Assembly: GCF_900564155.1 (NCBI RefSeq)
Contig: NZ_LS999839.1
Span: 4,647,097 to 4,711,096, forward strand
Source: Pedobacter schmidteae
GTDB taxonomy: Bacteria > Bacteroidota > Bacteroidia > Sphingobacteriales > Sphingobacteriaceae
Direction of reading: 5' to 3'
DNA: 64,000 bases
The position numbers were made by a program, and so were the translations under genes. Of the stretch, positions 54,801 through 61,556 are shown in pieces. Position 1 is the first letter of the stretch; every line of letters begins with the position of its first letter. The notes under the pieces are model-generated. The model was not told the origin of the DNA. It ran no database searches and saw only the letters and a list, made by a program, of their open reading frames with translations.

Positions 54801-56357
54801 AAAGCACTGCCAGTCGCCATCTTCACCCAATTCAAAAAAACCTGTTGGGGCAGTACCAAAACTGGTCAATTGTTTTCCTCCGTCACCGTCCAAATCTGTT
54901 AGCGTCAAAGTAGTACCAAGGCCGGCAAATGAAGGCCTGGAACAAACCATTTGAGCGGGTTCAAATACGGCATTCCCTAAATTATGTTTGTAATACCAGC
55001 CGTTAGCCTGTTCGGTCAAAATACCAGCCAGCCCTTCATTGTACAGATCAGTGAATTGATATTGGTATTCACCCAATCCAACAGGAGCATGAATGAGCGC
55101 ATCAGGTGCAACTGTTTTTATATCCTTGTTCCATTCGTGCTTTTGATAATCAAACACCATAGAAGGAAGCCTTTTATGAGCATAAGAACCATCTGATTTT
55201 TTTATATAACCGTATGAAGTTACCTTTTTCAGGAAAGTAAAATCCTGTTCAGCTGCCGTGTCGTATTCAAAGTTGACAGACCTGATCAGCGTTTTTTTGT
55301 CCAGCTTATCCAGCCTCAAAGCCAACTCTTCAAAAACATGAAATAACAATACTCTTTTGCACAAACGGGTCGTCCTGATTTCAAACCCTGCTTTGTAGTC
55401 TGAGAAAGCGTCAATCCTGAAATCCCAGTTATTGATGGTTTCAATAGCGTCATTGGTGTGCAGGGTGCCATAGTCAAAAACAGTCTGGAACAGATAGTCT
55501 GTTTCCGAAGGCAGTGGGTCTCCAAACCGTTCGTAAGGAGTTTTATTACCATAAAGGATTTTATCGGGATAAAGATTGGTATAAGTGATCAGGTTGCCTT
55601 TGATCCGATTGCGGTTGTGTAATGAAGATACTTCAATACCGGAATTGTCCTCTTTTTTGTAAATATATTGCGAACAATTTCCCTTATCATCAAATACAAA
55701 TTCCGGTAGCCATTCAAATATTTTGCTTTCATCTTGCGGATGGGTAATTCTTGCGTTAATGGTCCAGCCAAACAGAGTAGTAATATTATCCCGGGTAGTT
55801 ACCCTCCATTTTTTTTCGTCAGACACCTTATTGCTCCATCGTTCTATCCGTGCAAACAGACCTTCGATACGCGGCTTGTAGCACCTGATGGTAAACAGCC
55901 GGTCTGCAGAGTCTGTTTCAATGACGGTGTATTGGCCTTCATCCAGGATGAAACATCCGTCTGTGTCTTTTTTAAATTCGGGCACAAGGTCTTCAGCTTC
56001 CGAAAACAGAAAGATATCCGAATCAGCGGCATCCAGATATTGAGGTAAGCCCTTGTCAGTTTTTCTTTTGATAGAAGACAATCCCAAATTCCAGCCCAAT
56101 CCGAAAATGCCATTACCAGAGCCAGAATTATAAGACAACCCTAATGTAGGAACTACCCCACGGGCAGGAGAAAAAGGTAATGGAATAGACAACGAAGCTG
56201 TGCCATTCACAGCATTTACAGCAAATTTTTCATCTATCCCCTTTAGCGCCCCGCCTCCTTTAGGCAGCGAGATTGAAGGTATTTCTATTGCATTTGATGG
56301 AGTTTTGCTACCATCTGTCACTAGGAACTGGTCGTTGACGTCTTTTAACATATTCAT
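48813..56357 (-). CDS. Tc toxin B-C fusion (TcB plus RHS/TcC) with unknown C-terminal payload
   Basis: This 2514-aa protein joins the TcB and TcC parts, which are separate in Photorhabdus. An SpvB domain opens it (LPKGGGALKGIDEKFAVNAV, residues ~30-330). FG-GAP/VCBS motifs follow at about 485-710 (DLNGDGKPEVLI, DMSGDGMTDILRI, DIDGSGTSDIVYLG), then TcdB-middle domains, YD/RHS repeats and the RHS core at about 2130-2240 with HNHLGSATLEL and the autocleavage-type DPIGLADG at 2216-2223. The last 270 residues (2245-2514, DNA 48813-49625) are a variable tail. This has a proline linker (PPKPKPKPEP), an acidic helical part and a hydrophobic VVPIVGWALASIYDLY segment, and ends YLGPGGVRFD. The cocoon should hold this tail as the effector. 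I recognise no enzyme in it, and no immunity gene is adjacent. Confidence 0.92.
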   Translation of the reverse strand: MNMLKDVNDQFLVTDGSKTPSNAIEIPSISLPKGGGALKGIDEKFAVNAVNGTASLSIPLPFSPARGVVPTLGLSYNSGSGNGIFGLGWNLGLSSIKRKTDKGLPQYLDAADSDIFLFSEAEDLVPEFKKDTDGCFILDEGQYTVIETDSADRLFTIRCYKPRIEGLFARIERWSNKVSDEKKWRVTTRDNITTLFGWTINARITHPQDESKIFEWLPEFVFDDKGNCSQYIYKKEDNSGIEVSSLHNRNRIKGNLITYTNLYPDKILYGNKTPYERFGDPLPSETDYLFQTVFDYGTLHTNDAIETINNWDFRIDAFSDYKAGFEIRTTRLCKRVLLFHVFEELALRLDKLDKKTLIRSVNFEYDTAAEQDFTFLKKVTSYGYIKKSDGSYAHKRLPSMVFDYQKHEWNKDIKTVAPDALIHAPVGLGEYQYQFTDLYNEGLAGILTEQANGWYYKHNLGNAVFEPAQMVCSRPSFAGLGTTLTLTDLDGDGGKQLTSFGTAPTGFFELGEDGDWQCFRPFKAMPNVDFGDANIRLLDLNGDGKPEVLISEDDVFTWYASEGREGFATARKTLKSFDEEAGPHMVFSDAKQSIYLADMSGDGMTDILRIRNGEVCYWPNLGYGKFGTKVTMDHAPVFDHPDAFNPQYIYLADIDGSGTSDIVYLGNNKFSCWKNLSGNRFSIAPFEIEVIPEVQNEARITVTDLLGNGVACIVWSSPLAKDAHAPLKYIDLMNSKKPHIMVSYKNNLGKEVSLEYSPSTKFYIEDKLAGSPWVTKLHFPVHCVSKTVTEDKVSGYKFVTGYKYHHGYYDHTEREFRGFGMVEQTDTEFFEHWKREGAANVTEARLHQEPVITKTWYHTGTFSKDGTILNQFEADYWYAELKKLGTVYTHREKNLPDTRLVAASGIDVSSLGHLTSSEWHEAMRACKGMVLRSEVFAKDAATFGNTEAALQREKIPFSVVSSNCLIELVQPKGKNQHAIFTINESETITYRYEREADDPCIAHKLNISLDKYGNVLESAAVVYPRRISNIETSLPETTRDAQQKTVITYTQNQFTNEVITPGTYRLPLHSEVKTFELRGVIKTNDYYSPEDFADILLDTRSDIVSYQEFDITAVAGKAQRRPIAHTRSLFYKSNLTDPLPLGKMTSLALPYESYQLAYTPELLKDIYKDKADNGTLETLMAEGRFTHVIDENGTMDANWWVRSGTIHFIKNSEDEQVAKNRFYTPVSHKDPYGAVTKVKYDGTYFLFVKETEDALGNKTGVVDFNFRTLSPQRMIDINNNLSETISDELGIVKAMAVMGKGAQADELFGQEEITENEQAVINHFFTVADAPGICESVSLQNIAKQLLQRATTRFIYNIDNYAQNGQPFVMATITREIHYRSEDERLNPESDVQLSFEYVNGLGEVIMKKVQAEPGWANSVRSGTGDTIIIDRVDTNNSAGGNTRQLRWIGNGRTIKNNKGNAVKQYEPFFSVSPKFENEKELVETGITSILFYDAAGRLIKTEMPDGSYTKVVFDSWKQAVYDANDNILDSEWYLKRTDSGRTDFITDLNAQVAAIKAAKHASTPKILHFDTLGRPVLSVEHNRDTSTGIDQYYSTKIVLDAEGHLRSVTDARELAENGFKGNVVMQYKYDMLGNLVYQHSMDAGRRWLMLDIMGSPLHTWDERDYEFQYFYDVLHRPIETKVKGGEGAVLNHTFNRIFYGEQEAEPERKNLRGKPVRHYDTGGLVITPEYDFKGQPLHTSRKFFSKYKEVANWTDDNLVNDLENDVFTHTTYTDALGRIIRQITPDGAVIIPSYNEAGLLDGEEVIHHHSAVTTTYIKNIDYNEHGQRNKIIYGNDVITRFIYDEETLRLRHLETRRKNNELLQDLYYTYDAAGNITCIEDKAQPVQFYSNQVIIAKNEYTYDALYRIIVATGKENDIVPGFGGCDNWNDKAFMHVLNPVNPMAVRNYSQHFAYDAVGNILQMKHLARAGNWTRNYEYQTSNNWLKSTRIGDNGNPVSYTSYKHHNPHGFIETLPHLEKINWNFKEEMVLTIRQHCTDDQIPVITYYQYDGSGQRLRKITENQAAAGNVPTKKEERIYIEGYESYKTYQENELIFERSTLSLLDKGHRFVMVDTVTKNMEPGAVPSDRVGTRLSCYQLHNHLGSATLELDDTARIISYEEYHPYGTTAYQARSTEIRTAAKRYRYAGMERDEETGLSYHSARYYMPWMARWLSADPIGLADGTNVFAFSRNNPIVLTDTSGHQSGSPPLTGLWDGAAYKPEAQYTKFIRGKEYTLLLPNDAPDVIPIIPGNAYWEQLAWRVGSRADTVKETTPGELSFSAPPLVDAGPIRIPPKPKPKPEPVSVDFDDDIIEVAKQRTAEDIDDDIFKVKSEIRKLQPELEKSLEEAKSESLGVVPIVGWALASIYDLYRGDKSSAAMNAAEEGVEHFAEKVFGEIPLVGQAYDTKKLHEAMMKAGENAKKMSTLREQLYRLKVERGDPDARLDSDDGRTYLGPGGVRFDKKTNKPMKRIQDG

Positions 56358-56585
56358 AAAATTTAAATACGCTCACCTCCAGGCCATTCCACGTTAAATG
56401 AATGATTAATTTAATATACATTTATTTTTTCAAATACCAATTATTTGTTATCAATGTATCGAACTTAAAAAAATTGTCCCATTACTTTTAAATCAAAGTC
56501 CACGCAAAAAAACACATGTAGTCCCTTTCAGGGCTAAAAGTTTCTATTAACCAGACAATGAAAATCTTATAACGACAATGCTTTT

Positions 56586-57221
56586 TTATTCGTATTTCAA
56601 TTTAATAATTAAAAAAATATGTGAAATCAGTACAATCGGAACAATACAAGTTGGGAGAAAACAATAGGGAAACTCTAAAATTCCAATGTTTGGTTGCTCA
56701 AATGCAAATTGCTGAATTGGCAAGGGCGAAGACAAAATTGCCAATGAAACAATAAACATTAAAAATACAATTCCAGCTATGTTCCAAATGATAAAAATTT
56801 GTCTGCTAATATTTCTTTTGCTAACTAACTGATAAGTTAAGATTGCCAGTGCAGAAATCCCAATCAGAATATCATAATTCCATCCATTGAAGGTCATAAG
56901 TTTTGGAATTTTGTTTTGCAGAAATAATTGATATAAAATCAGCTCTACAATTATTCTCAAAATATGAATGGACAGTAAAATATTTGTGTTTATTTTTTGT
57001 GTAGCTATTTTCTTTATCAAAAAAATGGTCAATAAAATTGTTCCGATAATTACTAAAGGAAAAAGAATTGGCTTGGTTTGAAATATACCAAACATTGCAA
57101 ATACTCCAATCAGGAATTGCCAGAAAATTATTAAAACCAAAACTCTTTTATCTTTTCCTGTCCCAAAGTAGAAGAGTAGGAGCGATAAAAGAGTAATGAT
57201 AACAAAAGTAATGCTTGACAT
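56586..57221 (-). CDS. membrane protein of unknown function
   Basis: This 211-aa protein is almost entirely hydrophobic, with about six membrane helices and short basic loops (for example KIATQKINTN, VSKRNISRQIF). No motif identifies it. It is the last gene of an A+T-rich run transcribed from about 58.1 kb: it follows the SRPBCC gene with a 3-bp gap, so the two are translated together. A small permease-like or unknown integral protein is all that can be said. Confidence 0.6.
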   Translation of the reverse strand: MSSITFVIITLLSLLLFYFGTGKDKRVLVLIIFWQFLIGVFAMFGIFQTKPILFPLVIIGTILLTIFLIKKIATQKINTNILLSIHILRIIVELILYQLFLQNKIPKLMTFNGWNYDILIGISALAILTYQLVSKRNISRQIFIIWNIAGIVFLMFIVSLAILSSPLPIQQFAFEQPNIGILEFPYCFLPTCIVPIVLISHIFLIIKLKYE

Positions 57222-57224
57222 TGG

Positions 57225-57764
57225 TTATTTTTCCAAAGAATTTTTCAATAAATCTAACCCTTGTTGGTTGGTTGCTGACATTTCTTTTTTTACTCCGAAA
57301 AGCGAAAGAAAAAATGCATCGATAATTCCTGATTTCAAATTGAATTTTTGGGTAACTTCTGTTGTGTTTCCATTTGATTTTAATTCGTAGTCAAAAGTTG
57401 GCTGTGCTTTAAACGGTTTTTGAATATCACATTTAATACCAACAAAACTATTAGGTTGCAGCTTTACAATTTCTTGAAACCCTAAATCTTTTCCTTTGTT
57501 TCCGTCCCAATGAAACTGCGAACCAACAGTTCCGGCTGCACCTTTTGTTTCATATTTTTGAGTAGTATCTTGAGCCAGGAAAGGCGACCATTGGGGATAA
57601 TTGTCAAGATTACTAATTGCATCATAAACTTCTTGTTGTGGTGCCATAATGTTTACGCTCTTTACAATTTCAATTGATTGAAATTTACTCGCATTGTAAA
57701 AACCGAATGCTAAAAAAAGGAAAACTGCCCCTGTAATAATTCCAAACATCATTTTTTTATTCAT
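57225..57764 (-). CDS. SRPBCC-family (polyketide cyclase-like) protein
   Basis: This 179-aa protein has one N-terminal membrane helix (about residues 5-23). A START-like SRPBCC domain follows, with NIMAPQQEVYDAISNLDNYPQWSPF and the later strands FQEIVKLQPNSFVGIKC and NTTEVTQKFNL. Such domains bind hydrophobic ligands. It lies 8 bp downstream of the YciI-like gene and 3 bp before the membrane-protein gene, forming a tight operon. The ligand is unknown. Confidence 0.85.
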   Translation of the reverse strand: MNKKMMFGIITGAVFLFLAFGFYNASKFQSIEIVKSVNIMAPQQEVYDAISNLDNYPQWSPFLAQDTTQKYETKGAAGTVGSQFHWDGNKGKDLGFQEIVKLQPNSFVGIKCDIQKPFKAQPTFDYELKSNGNTTEVTQKFNLKSGIIDAFFLSLFGVKKEMSATNQQGLDLLKNSLEK

Positions 57765-57772
57765 TTTGGCCT

Positions 57773-58123
57773 TTATTTAATCATCGGTATTGTATCTCTC
57801 ACCTCTACCATTCCACCCATAAAAAGAACAGGACATTTTTTGGCTAATGCTGTTGCTTCTTCTATAGTTTCAGCTTTTACCACCATATTGCCACCAACTA
57901 ATTGGTTGTCAAAAATATAAAAACCTTCGCTCGTTGTGGTATCCGGAGCAATTTTTCGTCCGTCAAAACCTAATTGATGTGTGCTTACCAATTTTCCTTG
58001 TTGTGCAATATTTCCAATGAAATTGCCCCATTGTTGATGCATTTCATTGAGTTGTTCCTGTGTTGGTTCTTCATTAATTGGTTCGTAGCGAAAAAGCAGC
58101 ATAAATTCTTTTAAAAGTGCCAT
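57773..58123 (-). CDS. YciI/DGPF-family protein
   Basis: This 116-aa protein has the YciI-like ferredoxin-type alpha/beta fold, seen in MLLFRYEPINEEPTQEQLNEM, SEGFYIFDNQLVGGNMVVKAE and the closing GGMVEVRDTIPM. YCII-related proteins are small enzymes or ligand binders of unclear role; the DGPF subgroup is often paired with ECF sigma factors. No sigma factor is next to it here, and a Crp/Fnr gene lies upstream. It is the first gene of the SRPBCC-membrane protein run. Confidence 0.85.
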   Translation of the reverse strand: MALLKEFMLLFRYEPINEEPTQEQLNEMHQQWGNFIGNIAQQGKLVSTHQLGFDGRKIAPDTTTSEGFYIFDNQLVGGNMVVKAETIEEATALAKKCPVLFMGGMVEVRDTIPMIK

Positions 58124-58200
58124 AAGATTAATTTTTTATTTAGTTATGAGACAAAAATGAAACTATTTAAAAAATATAATCTTGTCATATGGCAAGAAAA

Positions 58201-58782
58201 TCATTCATTGGCAATTTCTTTTCTAATTCTGCTCAAAGAAGTGTCTGTAATGCCAAGATATGTTGCAATATGTTTTAAAGAAACATTTTGAATAATATGT
58301 GGTTTTTCTTTTAGTAGAGATAAGTAGCGTTCTTTTGCTTGATCTGCAATCATTGATATACTGTGTTTTTTCAAAGCAAAATAACTTCCTACGAGTGTAG
58401 TTCTACCTTGTTCTCTAAATGCCTTAATACTATGAAAAAGTTCTTGAAATGTATCAAAGTCCAGTTGCCAAGCTACACAATCTGTAAGTGCTTGAATATT
58501 TTCACGAGTTGGATTTCTTAAGAAAAACGAAGACCAATCGATAACAATATCGCCAACAGAATAGAAATTAGTTGTGATGTCGTTGCCTTCTGTATCTGTA
58601 ACATAAGAACGGGCAAAACCGCTTTGTACAAACCAATAATGACTTGCAGTTTTTCCTTCACTTAGAAAGAAGTCATTTTTATTAAACGCGATTTGTTTAA
58701 ATTTCGGGATTATAATGTCAAGTTCGCCCTTTGTTATATGTGATTTTTTGAATATGTTGTTAAGGAAGTGAAGTTCAGTCAT
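58201..58782 (-). CDS. Crp/Fnr-family transcriptional regulator
   Basis: The protein is 193 aa from the ATG at 58782; the frame extends to 58848, but the extra residues precede the natural N-terminus. The cyclic-nucleotide-binding-like domain (about 10-115) has FFLSEGKTASHYWFVQSGFA. The C-terminal helix-turn-helix is LKHIATYLGITDTSLSRIRKE, the HTH_Crp_2 form common in Bacteroidota. No iron-sulfur cysteines of the Fnr kind are visible, so it probably senses a small molecule. It is followed 77 bp later by the YciI-SRPBCC-membrane operon, which it may control. Confidence 0.88.
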   Translation of the reverse strand: MTELHFLNNIFKKSHITKGELDIIIPKFKQIAFNKNDFFLSEGKTASHYWFVQSGFARSYVTDTEGNDITTNFYSVGDIVIDWSSFFLRNPTRENIQALTDCVAWQLDFDTFQELFHSIKAFREQGRTTLVGSYFALKKHSISMIADQAKERYLSLLKEKPHIIQNVSLKHIATYLGITDTSLSRIRKEIANE

Positions 58783-58894
58783 TCTTTTTAGTTTAAGGCA
58801 AGTGCTCTCATTGTGCAGAGTATGAACCTTGCACAAAAGTCCAATCAAAGCCGTTCAGCCCCGCTTTTGGAAATACCTTGTTGTGGGTTCGTTA

Positions 58895-59986
58895 TTATAT
58901 GTATTCAGAAATTAAGTCTATTTTTTGTTCAATGTAATTAGCTACGGTTGTAGGTTTCATTTCATTTCGTTTGAAACCGTTAATATCTTGTCCACAACCA
59001 CTACAAAATGCCTCAATGTCATTGGTCTTACCACATTCACAAGTCCATACTTCTATTTCTTTTGATGATAGCAACTGCTTTTTTGTCGTACGAGTGCCTC
59101 GTTCAATAAAAGTTTCTTGAATATATTTTTTAATGTTTTGTAAATTATGAATGTCCTGTTTGCCATAAAAGGGCTTGTCATAGGTAACGACCCGAACTCC
59201 TCGTTTTTTAATTTCAAAACTCTCATTTTTTAGCAAACTCATACTGCGGTCAAAATCAAAAAGATTTAGTTCTTTAATTATTTCAGAGATTTTTAGTGCA
59301 ATTTGTTCATTTTCTTCAATTAGTCCTTTGTACAAAAGGTCTAACTTTTTGTTTTCGGGTAAACCATCAATGTAGCCTACAAGCAATTTGTGAAATTTTT
59401 CTGTACTACCTGGATAATTCTGTTCGTTAAGAATTACATTTTTGTACTTTTTTAGAAGAGTTGGAAAAACTTCATCAACCTGGTTAATTGTTATAAAATT
59501 CCAAGTATCATCATTTAGTTTTAGAATATCCGTATTTGCGTTTTCAATAATTTCTCTTTTTATTCTTAAAACATTAATTCTTTCAACCCCAACATTTTCA
59601 AGTTTTTCGTCAGATTTCGAAGGGTTTAATTTATCCGCAACTTCCTTTTCCAGTATAATTGCTGTACCAACAGCAGTCAACATAAACATAGATTTACCCT
59701 TGCCAGATATTTCATCCATATCTATGTTAAGTCCAACAATACAATTTGCTCCAATTTCATAAGCAGCATATTTTACCCTTTCGATAGCCTCATTATATAA
59801 TGAAGTTAATTGTTTTTGATATGTCTGAGAACGCCCACCAAAGATATCTGTCAAGCCACCTAGAAAGTCGCTAAACAAATTCGTGCCTGCAACAACGTGG
59901 GCAGAGACTGGTCTTAAATATCTCTTTATTTTGAGTCCGTCAACAGATGAAGTAGTAAGTACAAGTACGTCTTTTGGATTTGCCAT
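58895..59986 (-). CDS. YbjQ (UPF0145) domain protein with C-terminal zinc ribbon
   Basis: This 363-aa protein starts with a YbjQ/heavy-metal-binding domain (residues ~5-110: VLVLTTSSVDGLKIKRYL, GANCIVGLNIDMDEIS). A helical middle region of ~190 residues follows, with a short tetratricopeptide-like feel. It ends in a zinc ribbon, WTCECGKTNDIEAFCSGCGQ, near residue 335. The YbjQ domain is a small pentamer-forming domain of unknown activity; the heavy-metal label is historical. The combination with a zinc ribbon is uncommon, and no metal-resistance gene is near. It may be a cytoplasmic sensor or scaffold. Function unknown. Confidence 0.8.
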   Translation of the reverse strand: MANPKDVLVLTTSSVDGLKIKRYLRPVSAHVVAGTNLFSDFLGGLTDIFGGRSQTYQKQLTSLYNEAIERVKYAAYEIGANCIVGLNIDMDEISGKGKSMFMLTAVGTAIILEKEVADKLNPSKSDEKLENVGVERINVLRIKREIIENANTDILKLNDDTWNFITINQVDEVFPTLLKKYKNVILNEQNYPGSTEKFHKLLVGYIDGLPENKKLDLLYKGLIEENEQIALKISEIIKELNLFDFDRSMSLLKNESFEIKKRGVRVVTYDKPFYGKQDIHNLQNIKKYIQETFIERGTRTTKKQLLSSKEIEVWTCECGKTNDIEAFCSGCGQDINGFKRNEMKPTTVANYIEQKIDLISEYI

Positions 59987-60107
59987 ATATTAATTTCTTA
60001 ATTCTGATTTTTAGGAATGTAGTTGATATAAATATTCGTCCAAGTGTCTATGGTTAGCATGGTAGTCCGTTACAATGACAGCTAACTACATTTTTAATGC
60101 AATACTA

Positions 60108-60198
60108 TTTCGCCAATTAAACGCTATATCATAATTGCGAAAAAATAATGTTTAAATATATTAAAAATATACAAATAGTAAATTCATAATTAGCGAAA
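60108..60198. repeat. recombinase-site-like dyad (three arms)
   Basis: tttcgccaatta at 60108-60119 is inverted relative to taattgcgaaa at 60132-60142 and taattagcgaaa at 60187-60198. The first and third arms are 12-bp inverted repeats with one mismatch. Arms of this length around a ~12-bp spacer look like a tyrosine-recombinase core site. The site lies just upstream of an integrase N-terminal remnant. Confidence 0.4.
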
Positions 60199-60227
60199 CA
60201 GAAAATATGTTTTTCGTATTAATCAAT

Positions 60228-60422
60228 ATGGATAATGAAAAAATAGTTGCAGTTTTTGTCGAACGTATGCACTTGCAGCAATATTCTTCTAAGACAATTA
60301 AGTCTTATAAATTAAACTACTTTAATAACAGATCAACCAATGCTTCGGCCGAGTCTTTTAACGCAAAAATAAAGAAGAAATCCCTTCACAGGTGTTACGA
60401 ATATAGAATTCTTATTGTATAG
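60228..60422 (+). pseudogene. chimeric remnant: integrase N-terminus joined to ISL3-type transposase C-terminus
   Basis: The frame from ATG 60228 begins with VAVFVERMHLQQYSSKTIKSYK, the N-terminal core-binding start of a tyrosine recombinase. At about 60312 it passes in frame into LNYFNNRSTNASAESFNAKIK, the conserved end of ISL3-family transposases including their catalytic Glu. The rest of both genes is missing. A deletion between an integrase and an IS copy is the simplest origin. It is not expected to be active. Confidence 0.65.
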
Positions 60423-60525
60423 ACTAACTCAGCTGTATGCTTGAAATCCAAAAAAATATCTTGCTCCACAACATTTGGTACTGATCCATTGATCCCCCTT
60501 CTGTTCGAATCCAAATAAATAAAAC

Positions 60526-60553
60526 GAAAAAAGCCACCTGTTGGTGGCTTTTT
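60526..60553 (-). terminator. rho-independent terminator
   Basis: A perfect 11-bp stem (60528-60538 and 60543-60553) with a 4-nt loop is followed on the minus strand by a T-run. It directly follows a tRNA-3'-end-like sequence, as a tRNA gene terminator would. Confidence 0.65.
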
Positions 60554-60580
60554 GGTGATCCCGCTGGGATTTGCACCTAG
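60553..60580 (-). pseudogene. tRNA 3'-end-like remnant
   Basis: On the minus strand the segment reads as a degenerate T-arm (a TGCAAAT loop in place of TTCAAAT), then cccagcgggatcacca: a 3' acceptor strand, discriminator A and an encoded CCA. No matching 5' half, D-arm or anticodon arm is present upstream. It looks like the piece of a tRNA gene left by an element that used the tRNA 3' end as attachment site. Confidence 0.45.
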
Positions 60581-60770
60581 TGCCAAAATCAGCGTCTTTA
60601 CAATATCTGGTGGCTTTTTATATTCAACTCCCCGAATAACGCACCTTTTTTTTATACACTTTAGTTGCAAATACTATTTTTAAATATACCTTTTTATCGT
60701 AAAAAATGCAAATTTATTGTTTGGTGTTTTACAGGTTCAACTCTGGATTAAGGATACACCGCAAGGAATC

Positions 60771-60824
60771 GAAAACAAATAGTTATGGTTCATCGAAATC
60801 AATGATCCATAACTATTTGTTTTC
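60771..60824. repeat. perfect 18-bp inverted repeat
   Basis: Arms gaaaacaaatagttatgg (60771-60788) and its complement (60807-60824) flank an 18-nt spacer. No T-run follows on either strand, so it is not a standard terminator. It could be the end structure of a small mobile repeat. Confidence 0.6.
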
Positions 60825-60834
60825 ATCAAGCTAA

Positions 60835-60963
60835 ATCAAGCAGCAGGATAAACATTCATGGTTCGATACCAGGGACAGCCTTAGCAAATATTTAAGGGCT
60901 TATTCCTACTTTGCCAAAATTGTACATACAGAGGGCTATAGCAAGCGATTAAATTTCAATTGA
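60835..60963 (+). pseudogene. short C-terminal gene fragment, family unknown
   Basis: A plus-strand frame of 42 codons between stops has protein-like composition (DKHSWFDTRDSLSKYLRAYS, then FAKIVHTEGYSKRL) but no start codon. It lies in the same scar as the integrase and transposase remnants and probably is another decayed end. I do not recognise the family. Confidence 0.3.
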
Positions 60964-61009
60964 AATCAGAACATCGTGTCTATAAAATACCCAGCCAATT
61001 TTAAAACAA

Positions 61010-61552
61010 TCATTTCCAACGGATTTTAAAATTCCCAACGTTTTTAGTGTAGTTTTGATATTCTTTACCGATTAGAACATCATATTTAACGTGCAATTCC
61101 TGTATTGCATTAACTTTTCTATCCACCTTTACAAGCAGGAAAGAAAATCTCCGTCCTGCTCCTGGAGGAACTACAATCTTTAATGTTCGTTGTCGGTCAA
61201 TTTTTTTCGATTGATATTCAAACTCACCAATGGCTGAATAATTTATATCGTTTTTCTTATTAGAAGGTTCACCATTTTTACCTAGCGAGAACTCGTACAT
61301 GCGCCCATGCTCATCGGTTACTCCAAAATTCTTGAATGTTTCAAGCTTTATTAATCCGCTAATGGGACTACCAAAGTGGTTCCATAGATCCATACTAATC
61401 TTTACCGTTCCAGTTTTTGAATTCCCTACAGCTTTTAAGTTTTCGAGTGTTAAAAATGGATTTAGCTTTACTGGCAGCCTAAGGTTTTTCTGGGCATGGC
61501 AAATGCAGGAGAATGAAAGGATTAATAAAGTGAATATTACATTTTTCTTCAT
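61010..61552 (-). CDS. secreted hypothetical protein
   Basis: This 180-aa protein has a signal peptide ending near CICHAQ (residue ~20). The mature part is all beta, with a Greek-key-like run of strands (GTVKISMDLWNHFG, GLIKLETFKNFGV, RRFSFLLVKVD) and many lysines. No lipobox or catalytic motif is present. It resembles an immunoglobulin-like accessory protein of the periplasm. Five bp separate it from the next gene upstream, so the two are co-translated. Function unknown. Confidence 0.65.
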   Translation of the reverse strand: MKKNVIFTLLILSFSCICHAQKNLRLPVKLNPFLTLENLKAVGNSKTGTVKISMDLWNHFGSPISGLIKLETFKNFGVTDEHGRMYEFSLGKNGEPSNKKNDINYSAIGEFEYQSKKIDRQRTLKIVVPPGAGRRFSFLLVKVDRKVNAIQELHVKYDVLIGKEYQNYTKNVGNFKIRWK

Positions 61553-61556
61553 GCAC

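Noticed and set aside
57773..58782. ECF sigma factor system around the YciI/DGPF protein
   Set aside because: The neighbouring regulator is a Crp/Fnr protein; no sigma-70 region 2 or 4 motif is present.
60395..60670. 91-codon minus-strand frame
   Set aside because: It runs across the terminator hairpin and the tRNA-like 3' end. The proline/glycine-rich text it gives is typical of a false frame over such sequences.
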